The notes below the pieces were generated by a model. The model saw only the letters and a program-made list of their open reading frames with translations, did no database searches and had not been told where the DNA came from. A stretch of DNA of 64,000 nucleotides from Macrotis lagotis (lineage: Eukaryota; Chordata; Mammalia; Peramelemorphia; Peramelidae): the NCBI RefSeq assembly GCF_037893015.1, contig NC_133658.1, forward strand, positions 60,665,818 to 60,729,817, in the 5' to 3' direction. A program made the position numbers and the translations under genes. This document shows positions 21,201 through 29,814 of the stretch, piece after piece. Position 1 is the stretch's first letter; every line of letters begins with the position of its first letter.

Positions 21201-21661
21201 AAAAATAAAATTTGAAATCTCTTCTATGAGTTGTCTTCATTAGCAGAATATGAAGGCATAGTCTATCTTTATTTTCTGTGTGCATCTTCAGAATTAAGTG
21301 TAGTGTACACAGTAAGAGATTAACGAATCCTTTCTTCCTCCCTCCCTTTCCCCCTCCCTCCCTCTTCCCTCCTTCCCTCCTTCCCTCCTTCCCTTCTTCC
21401 CTCCTTCCTTCCTTCCTTCCTTCCTTCCTTCCTTCCTTCCTTCCTTCCTTCCTTCCTTCCTTCCTTCCTTCCTTCCTTCCTTCCTTCCTTCTTTGTTTTC
21501 TACTAACTTCTTGTAGTAGGTCCCACTCTTGACCACCCTCAGGTTTCATGACTAGAGATCTTTGGCAACTAAGGATTCAAAAACCTAGAAAATTCTTGTT
21601 TCAGAAGGGAACACTCACCGATGATGATGACTGGGAGCGGTTCCTTACACACAAAACACAT
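15113..21661 (-). CDS. OSGIN1: OSGIN1, oxidative stress-induced growth inhibitor 1 (whole coding span, five coding exons)
   Basis: Joining 21661-21619, 19377-19241, 18908-18717, 18500-18409 and 16061-15113 gives 1413 nt, that is 470 residues plus stop; the human short form is about 477. Every junction has GT donor and AG acceptor and the phases fit. The protein has a Rossmann FAD motif GNGPSG at residues 15-20, an ATGT motif at 239-242 and a second dinucleotide motif GAGLSA at 286-291, as in flavin-monooxygenase-like oxidoreductases. The C-terminal block with GPLVGDNFVRF is strongly conserved in the family. Family knowledge: OSGIN1 (OKL38) is induced by oxidative stress through NRF2 and by p53, and restrains growth or promotes apoptosis, partly at mitochondria. 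The paralogue OSGIN2 is less likely, because the C-terminus ends in RKPP as in OSGIN1 and the next gene is NECAB2, as in human. No frameshift or internal stop is seen. Confidence 0.96.
16240..16500 (+). mobile_element. SINE in OSGIN1 intron 5, with AAT tail expansion
   Basis: 'gtcaggaagacctaagttca', 'accctgggcaagtcacttaa' and 'cagttgcctgatctgtaaag' are followed by an AAT repeat at 16387-16436 and the SINE 3' end. Confidence 0.8.
16505..16715 (+). mobile_element. L1 3' UTR fragment, old
   Basis: 'tatggatctatgtttagcat' and 'aaattgattgttgaaaac', ending 'ggaaaataaatgaataaaat', match the 3' end of an older marsupial L1 subfamily. Confidence 0.6.
16858..17005 (-). mobile_element. SINE, reversed
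   Basis: 'gatgagaaaactaaagcaat', 'gatttgaactcagatcttc' and 'ccattgtgccacctggctgc' read as a reversed SINE ending in the tRNA-like head. Confidence 0.8.
17775..17935 (-). mobile_element. MIR-like fragment
   Basis: 'gaggacattgagtcc', 'gttcagggaggccaaatta' and 'gccagtaaatgtctgaggt' are diverged MIR phrases. Confidence 0.55.
18190..18222. repeat. (CAT)n microsatellite
   Basis: About 11 CAT units in OSGIN1 intron 5. Confidence 0.95.
18409..18500 (-). CDS. OSGIN1: OSGIN1 exon 5
   Basis: The exon is 92 nt and encodes residues 125-154 plus two bases of codon 155. The acceptor is TTATCTAG|TCCATT and the donor is AAGCGCAG|GTGAGA. The product reads SIEGSMVTLSQGEWMGLPDL and then FKDWIQRKR, matching the region after PGGAWH in OSGIN proteins. 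Intron 4 is only 216 bp (18501-18716). Confidence 0.95.
18717..18908 (-). CDS. OSGIN1: OSGIN1 exon 4
   Basis: The exon is 192 nt (64 codons, residues 61-124), in phase 0 at both ends. The acceptor is TTTGGTAG|GACCTGG and the donor is TGGCAT|GTGAGT. It encodes the conserved run DLDYLSEGLEGRS, then LLRPDTDFGGN and VLGRNLPGGAWH. The PGGAWH segment is typical of flavin monooxygenase-like folds close to the flavin. A 332-bp intron (18909-19240) separates it from exon 3. Confidence 0.96.
19241..19377 (-). CDS. OSGIN1: OSGIN1 exon 3: FAD-binding motif
   Basis: This 137-nt exon encodes residues 15-60. It starts in phase 1, completing the Gly codon split with exon 2, and ends on a codon boundary at ILDQ. 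The acceptor is CCCACTAG|GC and the donor is CTGGACCAG|GTCAGT. It supplies most of the GNGPSGICLSYLLSGY motif, the ADP-binding turn that holds FAD. The downstream part (HPYPIL, KLTEKP, SILDQ) also matches the family. Confidence 0.96.
19690..19985 (+). mobile_element. L2-like 3' fragment
   Basis: 'gcaagcctggaatattttcc', 'cacaactcaagtcccacc' and 'tttcaggaagcc' resemble the 3' end of L2-type LINEs. Confidence 0.6.
20985..21225 (-). mobile_element. L1 3' tail
   Basis: Reverse orientation: 'attttatttgttttcccc', a C-rich stretch, 'ctttacattgtctccatgct', 'atacattgatcaaaactgaa' and 'gagaaatcatatccttaagg'. These are the same 3' UTR phrases as at 28249, 46412 and 53540. Confidence 0.8.
21340..21491. 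repeat. (CCTT)n microsatellite
   Basis: A C/T-rich lead is followed by over 20 CCTT units at 21400-21491. It is purine-only (AAGG) on the OSGIN1 sense strand. Confidence 0.95.
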
Positions 21662-21708
21662 GGTGGGAACAGGAAAGTGTCTCAAAGCCAGAAACCAATC
21701 TGTCAGAA
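21619..21708 (-). CDS. OSGIN1: OSGIN1 exon 2: end of 5' UTR and start codon
   Basis: On the minus strand the acceptor is a pyrimidine-rich tract ending CTTCTTCAG, and the donor is ATCATCATCG|GTGAGT. The first ATG in the exon is at 21661-21659 in a good context (CCCACCATGT) and opens MCFVCKEPLPVIII, running into the FAD motif completed in the next exon. The frame is open from the exon's 5' edge to this ATG. However, if the exon is joined to the proposed first exon with donor at 26911, an in-frame TGA falls just upstream with no intervening ATG, so this start is preferred. The first residues differ from the human N-terminus and similarity begins at EPLPV. The coding part is 21619-21661, 14 codons plus one base. 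Confidence 0.9.
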
Positions 21709-22758
21709 CTGAAGAAGATGAGAATAATTAGGGGACCCAAGCATTGTCAAGGGTGGGGGTCTGCAGCCTTTCAATCTGACCAGTGATGATCCTTGTACCA
21801 TGTCTACAGGTAAGAGGATAGAATTTGAGGTTGGAAGCAAGGAGATTGATTATCTAGTCTAACTTCCTCATTTTCCATATAAGGAATCCAAGGTCTATAG
21901 AAGGGAAGGGATTATTGACCTAGAGCCAAAAAGGTAAGAAAAAGACTCCAGCCTAGGTTTCAGATTCTCATCCTCTGTCCATGGCAACATTGTGGAGGTC
22001 TCCATCCTCAGAACTACCCTTTTAAAACACCACTCTCTTCTACAAACCTTCCTAGGTGGAGATAGGAGTTCCCCAAAGGCTGTAGAACCAACCTGGGCTC
22101 AGACCAGTTCTTGCCTTTCCCCAGTCAACTCTCTTATCCTTTCAATGTGCATTAATTAACCTTAACCCCAAAGAATCAGTAGCAGCTGCCTCTGGCTGTA
22201 TTTCATGAGCATTCTTGTCTTCATCTGATTTTGCTTCTTGGATTAGTCCTGACCTGTCCTCCTGTGAAGAACAACCCTCCCTTTCCCTTGATGTAATTTA
22301 AAAAAAGATATTCTTATTACTATATGTTAAAGGCATTTTGGCATGGTAAACCTGTAATGATAAAATGCTGGAGGTAGGATATAGGGGTTAATACCTGAGT
22401 GACAACCATCAACTTGGGGAAAGGGTGGATCTGGTAATTTGAGGAAAGGAGGGTTTGGCTATCCATTGGGATCAAGGTACATCAATCATTTCTGTTCTGC
22501 AAATGAGGTTCCTTCCTCGTACTTCCAACAAGAGATTGGAATTTATAAAGCAGCCCCCAAGCGGGCTTAAAAAAAATTAGAATGATGAGAGAATGCTTCA
22601 AGGAAGGAATCACTGGAGGGAGCAAATAATAATGGAGAATCATTTTAAGGGAAGATAAGGGCTGGCAAGGATGGGGCTTTAAGATCTGCAAAGTCTTTCC
22701 ATCCATTATCTCTTATCTGTGATCTTCATAACAACCTCTTCAAGTCAGGTTCTTATTA

Positions 22759-22772
22759 CCCCCCCCCCCCCC
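22759..22772. repeat. 14-base C homopolymer
   Basis: An uninterrupted C run in OSGIN1 intron 1; its length is prone to sequencing error. Confidence 0.9.
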
Positions 22773-22799
22773 AGCAGAAGAACCAATATCTACCAGGCT

Positions 22800-23470
22800 C
22801 CCCTTCCTCTAGGAATAGTAATAATATACTATCGTGATAATCTCCTAATTTAGTTTCCTTATACTAAGTCTCTCCCAACCTCCATCCTTCCTATACATAG
22901 CTATCCAAGTGATTTTCCTAGTGTGCAGGTCTTCTGACCACATAACTCCCTCCTCAATAATTACCCTTGGCTCCCTATTGTCTCTTGGCTCACAAATAGA
23001 CAGTCCAATATTTTGCAACCTGGCCTTCAGGTATCTTTTCACTGTTATTATACCTTACTCCCCTTTCAGCTAGGAGGTGCAGTGGATATAGTCCTGCACC
23101 TAGAGTCAGGAAGACCTGAATTCAAAACTGCCTTTAGGCCCTGAGCAATTCACTTTCATTGCTGTCTGTCTGTTTCCTCAATTTTAAAATGAAGACAATA
23201 GGATCTCCGTTCCAGGATCATTGTGAGGATAAAATGAGTTTAGTATACTGCCCATGACACAGAAAATCCATAATAAATTCTTGTTTTCTTCCTTCCATTC
23301 TGTACTTTATAGTCCTATCAAACTGACCTTTGATATTTCTCATACACAAGAGTGTCCTCTGTCTGGAATGAACTTCATCTTTATCAACACCTCTTAGGAT
23401 CATCTTTTCAAAACTCAGTTTCCATCCTGAAGCCTTTCCTAATCCTAGTTGCTAGAGCTTCCATGCCCCC
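22800..23470 (+). mobile_element. L2-like fragment split by a SINE
   Basis: 22800-23060 ('ctggccttcaggtatctttt') and 23290-23470 ('ctggaatgaacttcatc', 'tgaagcctttcctaatcc') read as consecutive parts of one L2-type 3' region, interrupted by the SINE at 23065-23290. Confidence 0.55.
23065..23290 (+). mobile_element. SINE nested in an L2-like fragment
   Basis: 'ctaggaggtgcagtggata', 'agtcaggaagacctgaattc' and 'tgtttcctcaattttaaaat' give the head, core and tail of the SINE. Confidence 0.75.
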
Positions 23471-23539
23471 AAATTACCTTATATTTGCTTTTATTTTTTA
23501 TTTTATTTTTAGCTTACATTTGCTAGATTTTGTTTGGTC

Positions 23540-23765
23540 AGTTAGGTGGTACAGTGGATGGAGTGCTGGGCTTGGAATTGGAAAGACTCATCATCATGAG
23601 TTCAAATCTGAACTCAAACATTTAACTAGCTCTGGGATCCTGGGCAAGTCATTTTACCTGGTTTGCCTCAGTTTCCTCATCTGGAAAATGCGCTAGACAA
23701 GGAAATGGTAAACCACCCCAGGTTCTCTGCCAAAAAAATCCCAAATGGGGTCATGAAGAATCAGG
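23540..23765 (+). mobile_element. CORE-SINE, near full length
   Basis: 'cagttaggtggtacagtgga' head, 'gcctcagtttcctcatctgg', 'ggaaatggtaaaccacccca' and 'aatggggtcatgaagaatca'. Same type as 302-530. Confidence 0.85.
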
Positions 23766-23769
23766 ATGA

Positions 23770-24150
23770 TCGGCAACCAGCATTTATTATTGCCAGGTAA
23801 TATATATGCTAAATTCTGGGGATACGAAGAAAAAACAAACAAACAGAAAACAGTTTCTGTTGTTCACAGTTTAATAAAGGAGACAACATTTAAACAACTA
23901 GGCACAAAGAAAACAAAGATAGGCGAAATTAGAGACAATCTCCGAAGGAAAGTCCCAGTCTTTAGAAAGGCTGGAAAAGGCTTTTTGCAGAAGGTGCTCT
24001 TTTAGCTGAGACTTGAAGGAAGACAAAATGGAGTTCATTGAGGTCAAGGGCTGGTGGGTTTTGGGGAAAGCAGTGGTGTTATTTTTGTTTTTGTACCTTC
24101 AGTATTTAGCATGGAGTCTTAAATAAAGCAAGGGATGAGTTAAATGCTTG
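23770..24150 (+). repeat. Unclassified dispersed repeat (family 1), 5' part
   Basis: It starts 'accagcatttattattgcca', then 'ggggatacgaag', 'acagtttctgttgttcac' and 'gctgagacttgaaggaagac', the 5' half phrases of family 1. It directly abuts a SINE at 23540-23765. Confidence 0.5.
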
Positions 24151-25884
24151 GTAGCTGAATGAGAGTGTAGCCAGGGCCAGAAGGGATGATTGTGGGGCTC
24201 TCACCTAGAAGGATGTGATATCTTTCCTTTCATCCACCCAAAAGAAGGCTGAATTTGGAGAAGTCACTCAGACTGATCTAACCCTTCTCTGCCATAGTTC
24301 GGCTTAAATTTCATTTGATCAGTAAACTGTATTCTGAACTCTAAACATGTCCATTTCAAAACTTTGTCATCCCAGTTTGGAGCTCTGGTTTTTCTTTGTA
24401 AAATTTTCTGATTGTCTTGGAGCTAGTAGGTGTAACAGAAATCATCTCCTCCAACATGCCCTTAGGAAGTGGTCACATACTGAAGAACCCCAGGGACAAG
24501 GAACTTTTGAGGACCCTATTACATATAGAACTTTTCTCAAAGTTAGGACATTCTTCCTTACATTAAACTGGAACCCACTTCACTCAGCTTTTACTCCCTT
24601 CTCCATGATGCCCCCTCACCATACCCCTATTGCTCCTAGTTCCCCTCTGGGTCCATATAGAACAATTCTAATCTGTCCTCCATTCCAAATATTAGAACAA
24701 GTCTTCTCATATTCAAGCTAAATATAGTTGGTTCCTTTAACTGATTATTATGTGTTCCTTAGAATATAATGTCCCTGAGGCAGCATCATGCTTGCCTATA
24801 GGGCATTGCATTTCCTTTTCCAGCTCATTTTACAGATGAGGAAATTGAGACAAACAGGGTAAAGTGACTTGTCCAGGGTCACTGAGTTAGGTCAGATTTG
24901 ACTCCTGACCCAGAACTCTACCCTAGTTACTCTCAAATCCTGACTACTATTATTATTCCAATTCTCTTGATTTCTCCACTATAACATACTGCCTCAGTTT
25001 TCTCCTTTGTAAAAAAAAAGAGTTAGACTAGATATAAATCCATGGTCTAAATTCTATCATCCTGGACTGATCCTGTTTGGGCCTAACGACCTGTACAAAG
25101 CCAGAAGCTAAGCACACCTATGGCTTTAAACTCCACACTCACAGAACTCCAGAAATTGGACTCTCCTCCAAGGGAGTAGAGAGAGGTAGAGAAGCTCAGG
25201 TGCTCCCTTGAGGCCTTGGATGGGGATCAAGCAAGGGACAACACTCTTGGCTCACGTACAGGAGAGTTTGATTCCTCTCCATCACCTCTGAACCCCATAG
25301 AGTTCATTCATCTTAAGGCAGCGGCAGCTTCACCAAGGATTTGAGGTGGGTCTGGTTTGGGTGCCAGAGCCACACCCCTTGATAACTGCCTTCAATAACT
25401 TAAGACTGTGCTAAAGACACTGACTCTACCTGAGACTCCCTGGGGAAAGATGGGAGGTCAATGTTGTTCTTATCAGGAATCTAGGGTTTGAGAACATAGC
25501 TATAAGAGAGTTGGGAGTCTAGTCTAATTCCACTTTATTGAAGAGGGAAATGAGTCTGGCAGAGTAGTGACTTCTCTAATGTAAATTCCTTGAGAGAAGG
25601 GACATTTTTTCTTCCTTCCTTTTTCTTTTTTTCCCAATGTTCAGCATAGTGTCTGGTACACTTACTTAATCAATGTTTTCAAGTCATACAAATAGAAAGT
25701 GGTAGAACCTGCCCAGCTTTGATTCAGTTCTTCTGACTTGAAATTCAGTGTTTTTCTTACACCACTACTATCATCATCATCATAAAGGCTAATATTTATT
25801 TTAAGCCTGGCAAAAGCATGCCCTGAAATAATTATTATTATTCTTTGTTATTGTTGAATTCACAATAAAAAATTTTTAAAACTC

Positions 25885-26065
25885 TGCAAAGCACTCTTCA
25901 TAGATTATTTTCACTAGATCCTCGACAGATCTACCTATAAGGTAGATATTGTTATGATCCTTATTTTACAGATGAGAGAAGGCCCAGAAAAATTAAGTCA
26001 CTTGCCTGAAGTCCCACAGCTAGTCATTATCTTAGGGCTGGATCTGACCCCAAGCCAGGAGGCAC
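25885..26065 (-). mobile_element. MIR-like SINE, reversed
   Basis: 'ctgcaaagcactcttcatag', 'ttattttacagatgagagaa' and 'cacttgcctgaagtcccac' are reversed MIR phrases. Confidence 0.65.
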
Positions 26066-26910
26066 TTTACTTATGACATGAACAAAGACTGAGGAACATT
26101 GTGCTTCTCCATCCTGATCTCAAGCTTGATGTCACCCTGGGGAAGATGCCAAAGGTCTTCTGGGATTTGTCACGAAGGACCATACTAATGACCATTTATA
26201 GGAGACTTTAAAGTTGGCAAAGCCCTTTCTTTAGTGCCTCAGAAGCACCCTACACACACACACACATACACACACATACAACATCCTGCATGAGATATGT
26301 ACCTCCTGGATAAATGAATGAATGAAGCCTGTGAGTGAGTTGCTCCAAGTATCATTACCTCGAGTTTTTCAGATGAAGAAACTGAGCCATGATTGAATCT
26401 GACTAGTAACCTATTAATAATGTTTCACATTTTCATAGTGCTTTAGATAATAAAAACATGTCCCTCACCGCAAGCTGGTGAAGAGTTAGTAAAGAGTATT
26501 GTTATTTCCACTTTATAGAAGAGGAAAGTGACTCAGACAACTTTTAAAAGGAGCAATGCCAGAGTACACCGGGAGCCTGTCCTCTTTCCCGTTGTGGTCG
26601 CCTGGAAAATGAATGGGCCAAGGTCCCGGAGAAACCATCCTGTGGGAATGAGGGGCACTGCATCACCAACTCAAAGGGCTAGTGGGTGGATTTTAGGCAG
26701 GAAGAGATCTCTGGAAAGCGGTGAGCCCCCAGGCCAGGTTTAAAAAGAGCCTCTGGGAACACACCTGAGGTCCTCCAGCAGTGATCTGGTGGGTTTCCAG
26801 CGAACCAACCCTCTGGGGTGCCTAAGACTCTGGATCCCAGAGGTTTTAAGATCGATTTTCCCAGAGGCATTTGGAGTGCTGCCCCCCGCCCCAACCCCAA
26901 CAATTCTTAC

Positions 26911-27045
26911 CTGCTCAGGGGCCACGAGTGGGAAGACCCAAGTCTCGCCTTCCGAGGAGGACACGGGGGCTCCGGGTCTCGGGTCCGGCTAAGTCTCCAG
27001 AACACCCATTGCTCAGTGCGGATCCCGAGCCTGGGAGCCCGGAGG
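26911..27045 (-). other. OSGIN1: Proposed OSGIN1 non-coding exon 1 (5' UTR); 5' end approximate
   Basis: The minus strand carries a strong donor CCTGAGCAG|GTAAGAATT at 26911/26910, inside a CpG-rich stretch about 5.2 kb upstream of exon 2. GC boxes and an antioxidant-response-like element sit just upstream at 27069-27117, so the transcription start is probably near 27000-27050. The exact start cannot be read from the sequence. Splicing to 21708 would put a TGA in frame directly before exon 2, consistent with a non-coding exon. Confidence 0.6.
26989..27009 (-). CDS. Possible upstream ORF in OSGIN1 5' UTR
   Basis: In the proposed first exon an ATG at 27009 opens MGVLET and a TAG stop at 26991-26989. 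The context is strong (G at -3, G at +4). It matters only if transcription starts upstream of 27009. It could reduce or gate OSGIN1 translation; that is inference. Confidence 0.35.
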   Translation of the reverse strand: MGVLET

Positions 27046-27059
27046 GAGGCGAGGGCTAT

Positions 27060-27120
27060 TTCACCGGGTGGCGGGGGGCGGGGCCAGGAAAACCACTTTC
27101 ATAAGCGTGAGTCAGCAGGG
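27060..27120 (-). promoter_or_regulatory. OSGIN1: OSGIN1 core promoter: GC boxes plus CNC-sMaf/antioxidant-response element
   Basis: GGGGGCGGGGCC near 27073-27084 is a GC-box cluster of Sp1/KLF type. About 25 bp further upstream for OSGIN1, the plus strand reads GTGAGTCAGCA at 27107-27117. This fits the CNC-small Maf consensus RTGASNNNGC perfectly and also contains an AP-1 core. OSGIN1 is a known NRF2 target, so the site has a clear candidate regulator. There is no convincing TATA box. Confidence 0.65.
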
Positions 27121-27339
27121 TCCCTTCATGAATGAACTTCAACTCCTCGGGTTACTGGCAAGCCTGCCCGCCTTAAAGGCACCGCACTCCCTTTCGGGGC
27201 CCTCCGTCTAGGGGGGCATCCTCTCCCGGCTGGGGCTTTCGCCGCAGAAGCCGTGACAGCCGCTAGGCTGATCCCAGGGATGATTAAACTTTGTCTGGTC
27301 GGACCTGGGAGGGGACGGAGATTGACAGATACACGAGCC

Positions 27340-27530
27340 AGGAGGAATTTAGAGATCATACATTTAGAGCTTGAAGGGATCGCCTCCTTGGATCCGGGCC
27401 CCGCAGGTGAGGACACTGAGGCTCAGAGAAGCGGGACGGCTAAGCCAAGGAGACACCACTAGAAAGTGCCCGAGGCGGGTGTTGGACCTAGGACTTCCTT
27501 CCTTTGGTCCAGGGCCTTCTCGGTGACACT
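27340..27530 (-). mobile_element. MIR-like fragment at the edge of the OSGIN1 CpG region
   Basis: 'catacatttagagcttgaag', 'gtgaggacactgaggctcag' and 'gtgttggacctaggacttcc' match MIR phrases but are unusually CpG-rich. Confidence 0.6.
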
Positions 27531-27566
27531 TAGATCCCCAGGCTTGGAGTCCCTAAAACCTGAATT

Positions 27567-27697
27567 GTTGTTTTTAGGCTTTTTTTTTTCCCTCCAAGGC
27601 AGTGGGGTGAAGTGGCTTGCCCAAGGCCACACAGCTAGGTCATTATTAAGCGTGGGAGGCCGGATTTGAACCCGGGTGCTCGATCCACTGCGCCACC
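27567..27697 (-). mobile_element. tRNA-derived SINE upstream of OSGIN1, with target duplication
   Basis: On the minus strand: GGGTGGCGCAGTGGATCGAG head, core, 'ggccttgggcaagccactt' and an A tail. Flanking repeats CCCTAAAACCTGAATT (27551-27566) and CCCTAAGACCTGAATT (27697-27712) differ by one base, so the insertion is fairly young. Confidence 0.85.
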
Positions 27698-28248
27698 CCT
27701 AAGACCTGAATTTAAATCCAGACTGGGTCAGCTCCCAGCTTGTATGATCCTGAGCAAGTCGCTTCATCTCTGTCCCTTTCGTTTTCTCAGCAGTAAAATG
27801 GATACAACCGACTCTCCTAGGAGACCGTGAAACAGTTAATGTTGTGAGGATACAATGAGACAGTTATAAAGGGTTTAACCCAGTGCCCAAGTCCTCATTT
27901 ATTAGCCCCATTACAGATGGGGAAGCTGAGTCTGAGAGGTTAAGGGACAATACCAAGGCCACAGAGAGGTAAGATTTCAGTCTATCAATCAGCAAGCATT
28001 TATGAAATACCTACAAGAAGTCAGGGTTTCAATCACTTTGGATCCCACTTGGTCACTTTTTGGGGCACAGATGGCTCAGAGTGAATGTAAATGGGAATTG
28101 TTGCTGTTTTGGCTAGAAATCCCTCCCGGATTGATTATTATTATTATTAGCTAGGTAAACGAGGTCATTTTTTTGCCTCATTTCTTACCTAACAATCACT
28201 GCATTGCCTCAGACAAACTCATACAGGTTATTAAATGTCCTTAGTTCT

Positions 28249-28865
28249 TTTTTTTTGAATTATAAAGATTTTATTTATTTTGAGTTTTACAATTTTTCCC
28301 CTAATCTTACTTTCCTCCCCCCACCCCCTGCAGAAGGCAATTTGTCAGTCTTTACATTGTTTCCATGGTATACATTGATCCAAATTGAATGTGATAAGAG
28401 AGAGAAATCATATCCTTAAGGAAGAAACATAAAGTGTAAGAGATGGGGCGGCTAGGTGGCACTGTGGATAGAACACGGGCCCTGGATTCAGGAGTACATT
28501 GCCTTACAAAAATCTAAAAAAAAAAAAAAGATAGCAAGATCAGACAATAAGTTATCAGTTTTTTCCCCTAAATTAAAGGTCCTTGGTCTTTTTTCAAACT
28601 CCACAGTTCTTTCTCTGGATACAGATGTTATTCTCCATTGCAGACAGCCCCAAATTGTCCCTAATTGTTGCACTGATGGAATCACCCCCATGTTGCTGTT
28701 AGGGTGTACAGTGTTTTTCTGGTTTTGCTCATCTCACTCAGTATCAGCTCATGCAAATCCCTCCAGGCTTCCCTGAATTCTAATCCCTCCTAGTTTCTAA
28801 TAGAACAATAGTGCTCCATGACATACATATACCACCGTTTATTAAGCCATTCCCCAAATGAAGGA
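28249..28865 (-). mobile_element. 5'-truncated L1 with 16-bp target duplication
   Basis: The A-tail end lies at 28249 and the 5' truncation at 28865. AAATGTCCTTAGTTCT occurs perfectly at 28233-28248 and 28866-28881. The L1 3' UTR phrases are in order, with a SINE inserted at 28445-28529. Confidence 0.92.
28445..28529 (+). mobile_element. Internally deleted SINE nested in the L1
   Basis: Head GGGGCGGCTAGGTGGC runs to 'cctggattcaggagtaca', then jumps straight to the tail 'ttgccttacaaaaatct' and a poly-A. About 85 bp of the middle is missing relative to 59817-59969. The surrounding L1 resumes at once on both sides, so this is an insertion. Confidence 0.88.
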
Positions 28866-29814
28866 AAATGTCCTTAGTTCTCAAAGTTTCAGCTATATTG
28901 GGGATGTGATGCCATGACATGCAGGTAAATTGAACTTAAATAAAGGAGTTTTGTGCAAAAAAGTGACCAGCCTCACTTTTTCCTCCAAAACCATCTGGGT
29001 CCAGAGGCCAGGTATGGATCTGGATGATTGGAGGTGGTCCTGAATGCCATGGGAGACCTTGACCTTTTAAAGATAGGTCTTTAATAAATCTCAGTTTGAC
29101 TGAGGCAACATCCATTCAATGAAATGGTACCCTAGAGTCTAGAGATCCGAGCCTAGAGCATGTGTAGGGAGATGATGGTTCTCTGATTTCAAATCCAAGG
29201 CTTTTTCTTTGATGTCACATTATCCTCAAATACTGGCATTCTTTTCCAAGTTTTTAATCACTATTTTAGAAATAGTACCCCAGTTACTCTCACTTTATTC
29301 AAGTGTTTTGTCTAAAACCCCAGACTTTACCTTATTTTACAACACAAACTTTAGTTAACATGGTCCTGCCTAAAATGGTCAATGATCTCAGTTGGACTTG
29401 GGAAAATGTCCTATCCATGGTTTTTGTCCTTATGGGATTATAGTAATGAGAGCCCCTTTTATCTATCCTTAGCTGATGAACCCATATTTTGAGATGACAA
29501 GTTAAAGGACTTTCCAATTTTAAAATTTTATGGACAAATCTGTTTGGAGCCTCAGTTTTCTCCTCTGTCCAATGAGAGGATCAGATGAGAAGGCTTCTCG
29601 GGCTATGAATCATAATTATGGAATGCTATTATCCATCCCCCCCACCATGTGCCTAACATAGTGTCAAACTATGTTATAAGTGAAACAGGAGAGGGAGAAG
29701 ACACAGAGGTTCAACTCTGAGGACTGTTAGGAAAAAAGGACAATATTTTTAAAAATGTGTGATTAAGTGAGGAAGTGATAGATCAGATGAGGGGAAGGAT
29801 ACTGAGTAGAAGGT

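Larger units (their letters stand above)
19378..21618 (-). other. OSGIN1: OSGIN1 intron 2
   Basis: The intron is about 2.24 kb. It contains an L2-like 3' fragment (19690-19985), an L1 3' tail on the minus strand (20985-21225) and a long CCTT repeat (21340-21491). The remainder, 19990-20980, is AT-rich unique-looking sequence in which I see nothing further. Confidence 0.85.
21709..26910 (-). other. OSGIN1: OSGIN1 intron 1 (if exon 1 is correct)
   Basis: The stretch between the proposed first exon and exon 2 is about 5.2 kb. It holds L2-like fragments split by a SINE, a second SINE (23540-23765), a fragment of the unclassified 600-bp repeat family (23770-24150), MIR-like fragments and a 14-base C run at 22759-22772. 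Alternative first exons cannot be excluded; none was convincing. Confidence 0.6.
26560..27460. promoter_or_regulatory. OSGIN1: CpG-rich region around the OSGIN1 start
   Basis: CpG dinucleotides are clearly enriched here relative to the AT-rich flanks, most densely at 26880-27260. The region holds the proposed first exon, GC boxes and the ARE-like site. Its distal part (27340-27530) contains a MIR-type fragment. Limits are judged by eye. Confidence 0.6.

Noticed and set aside
26528..26538. Second ARE/AP-1 site (GTGACTCAGA) inside OSGIN1 intron 1
   Set aside because: It lacks the GC end of the CNC-sMaf consensus and lies in a MIR-like stretch; at most an AP-1 core.
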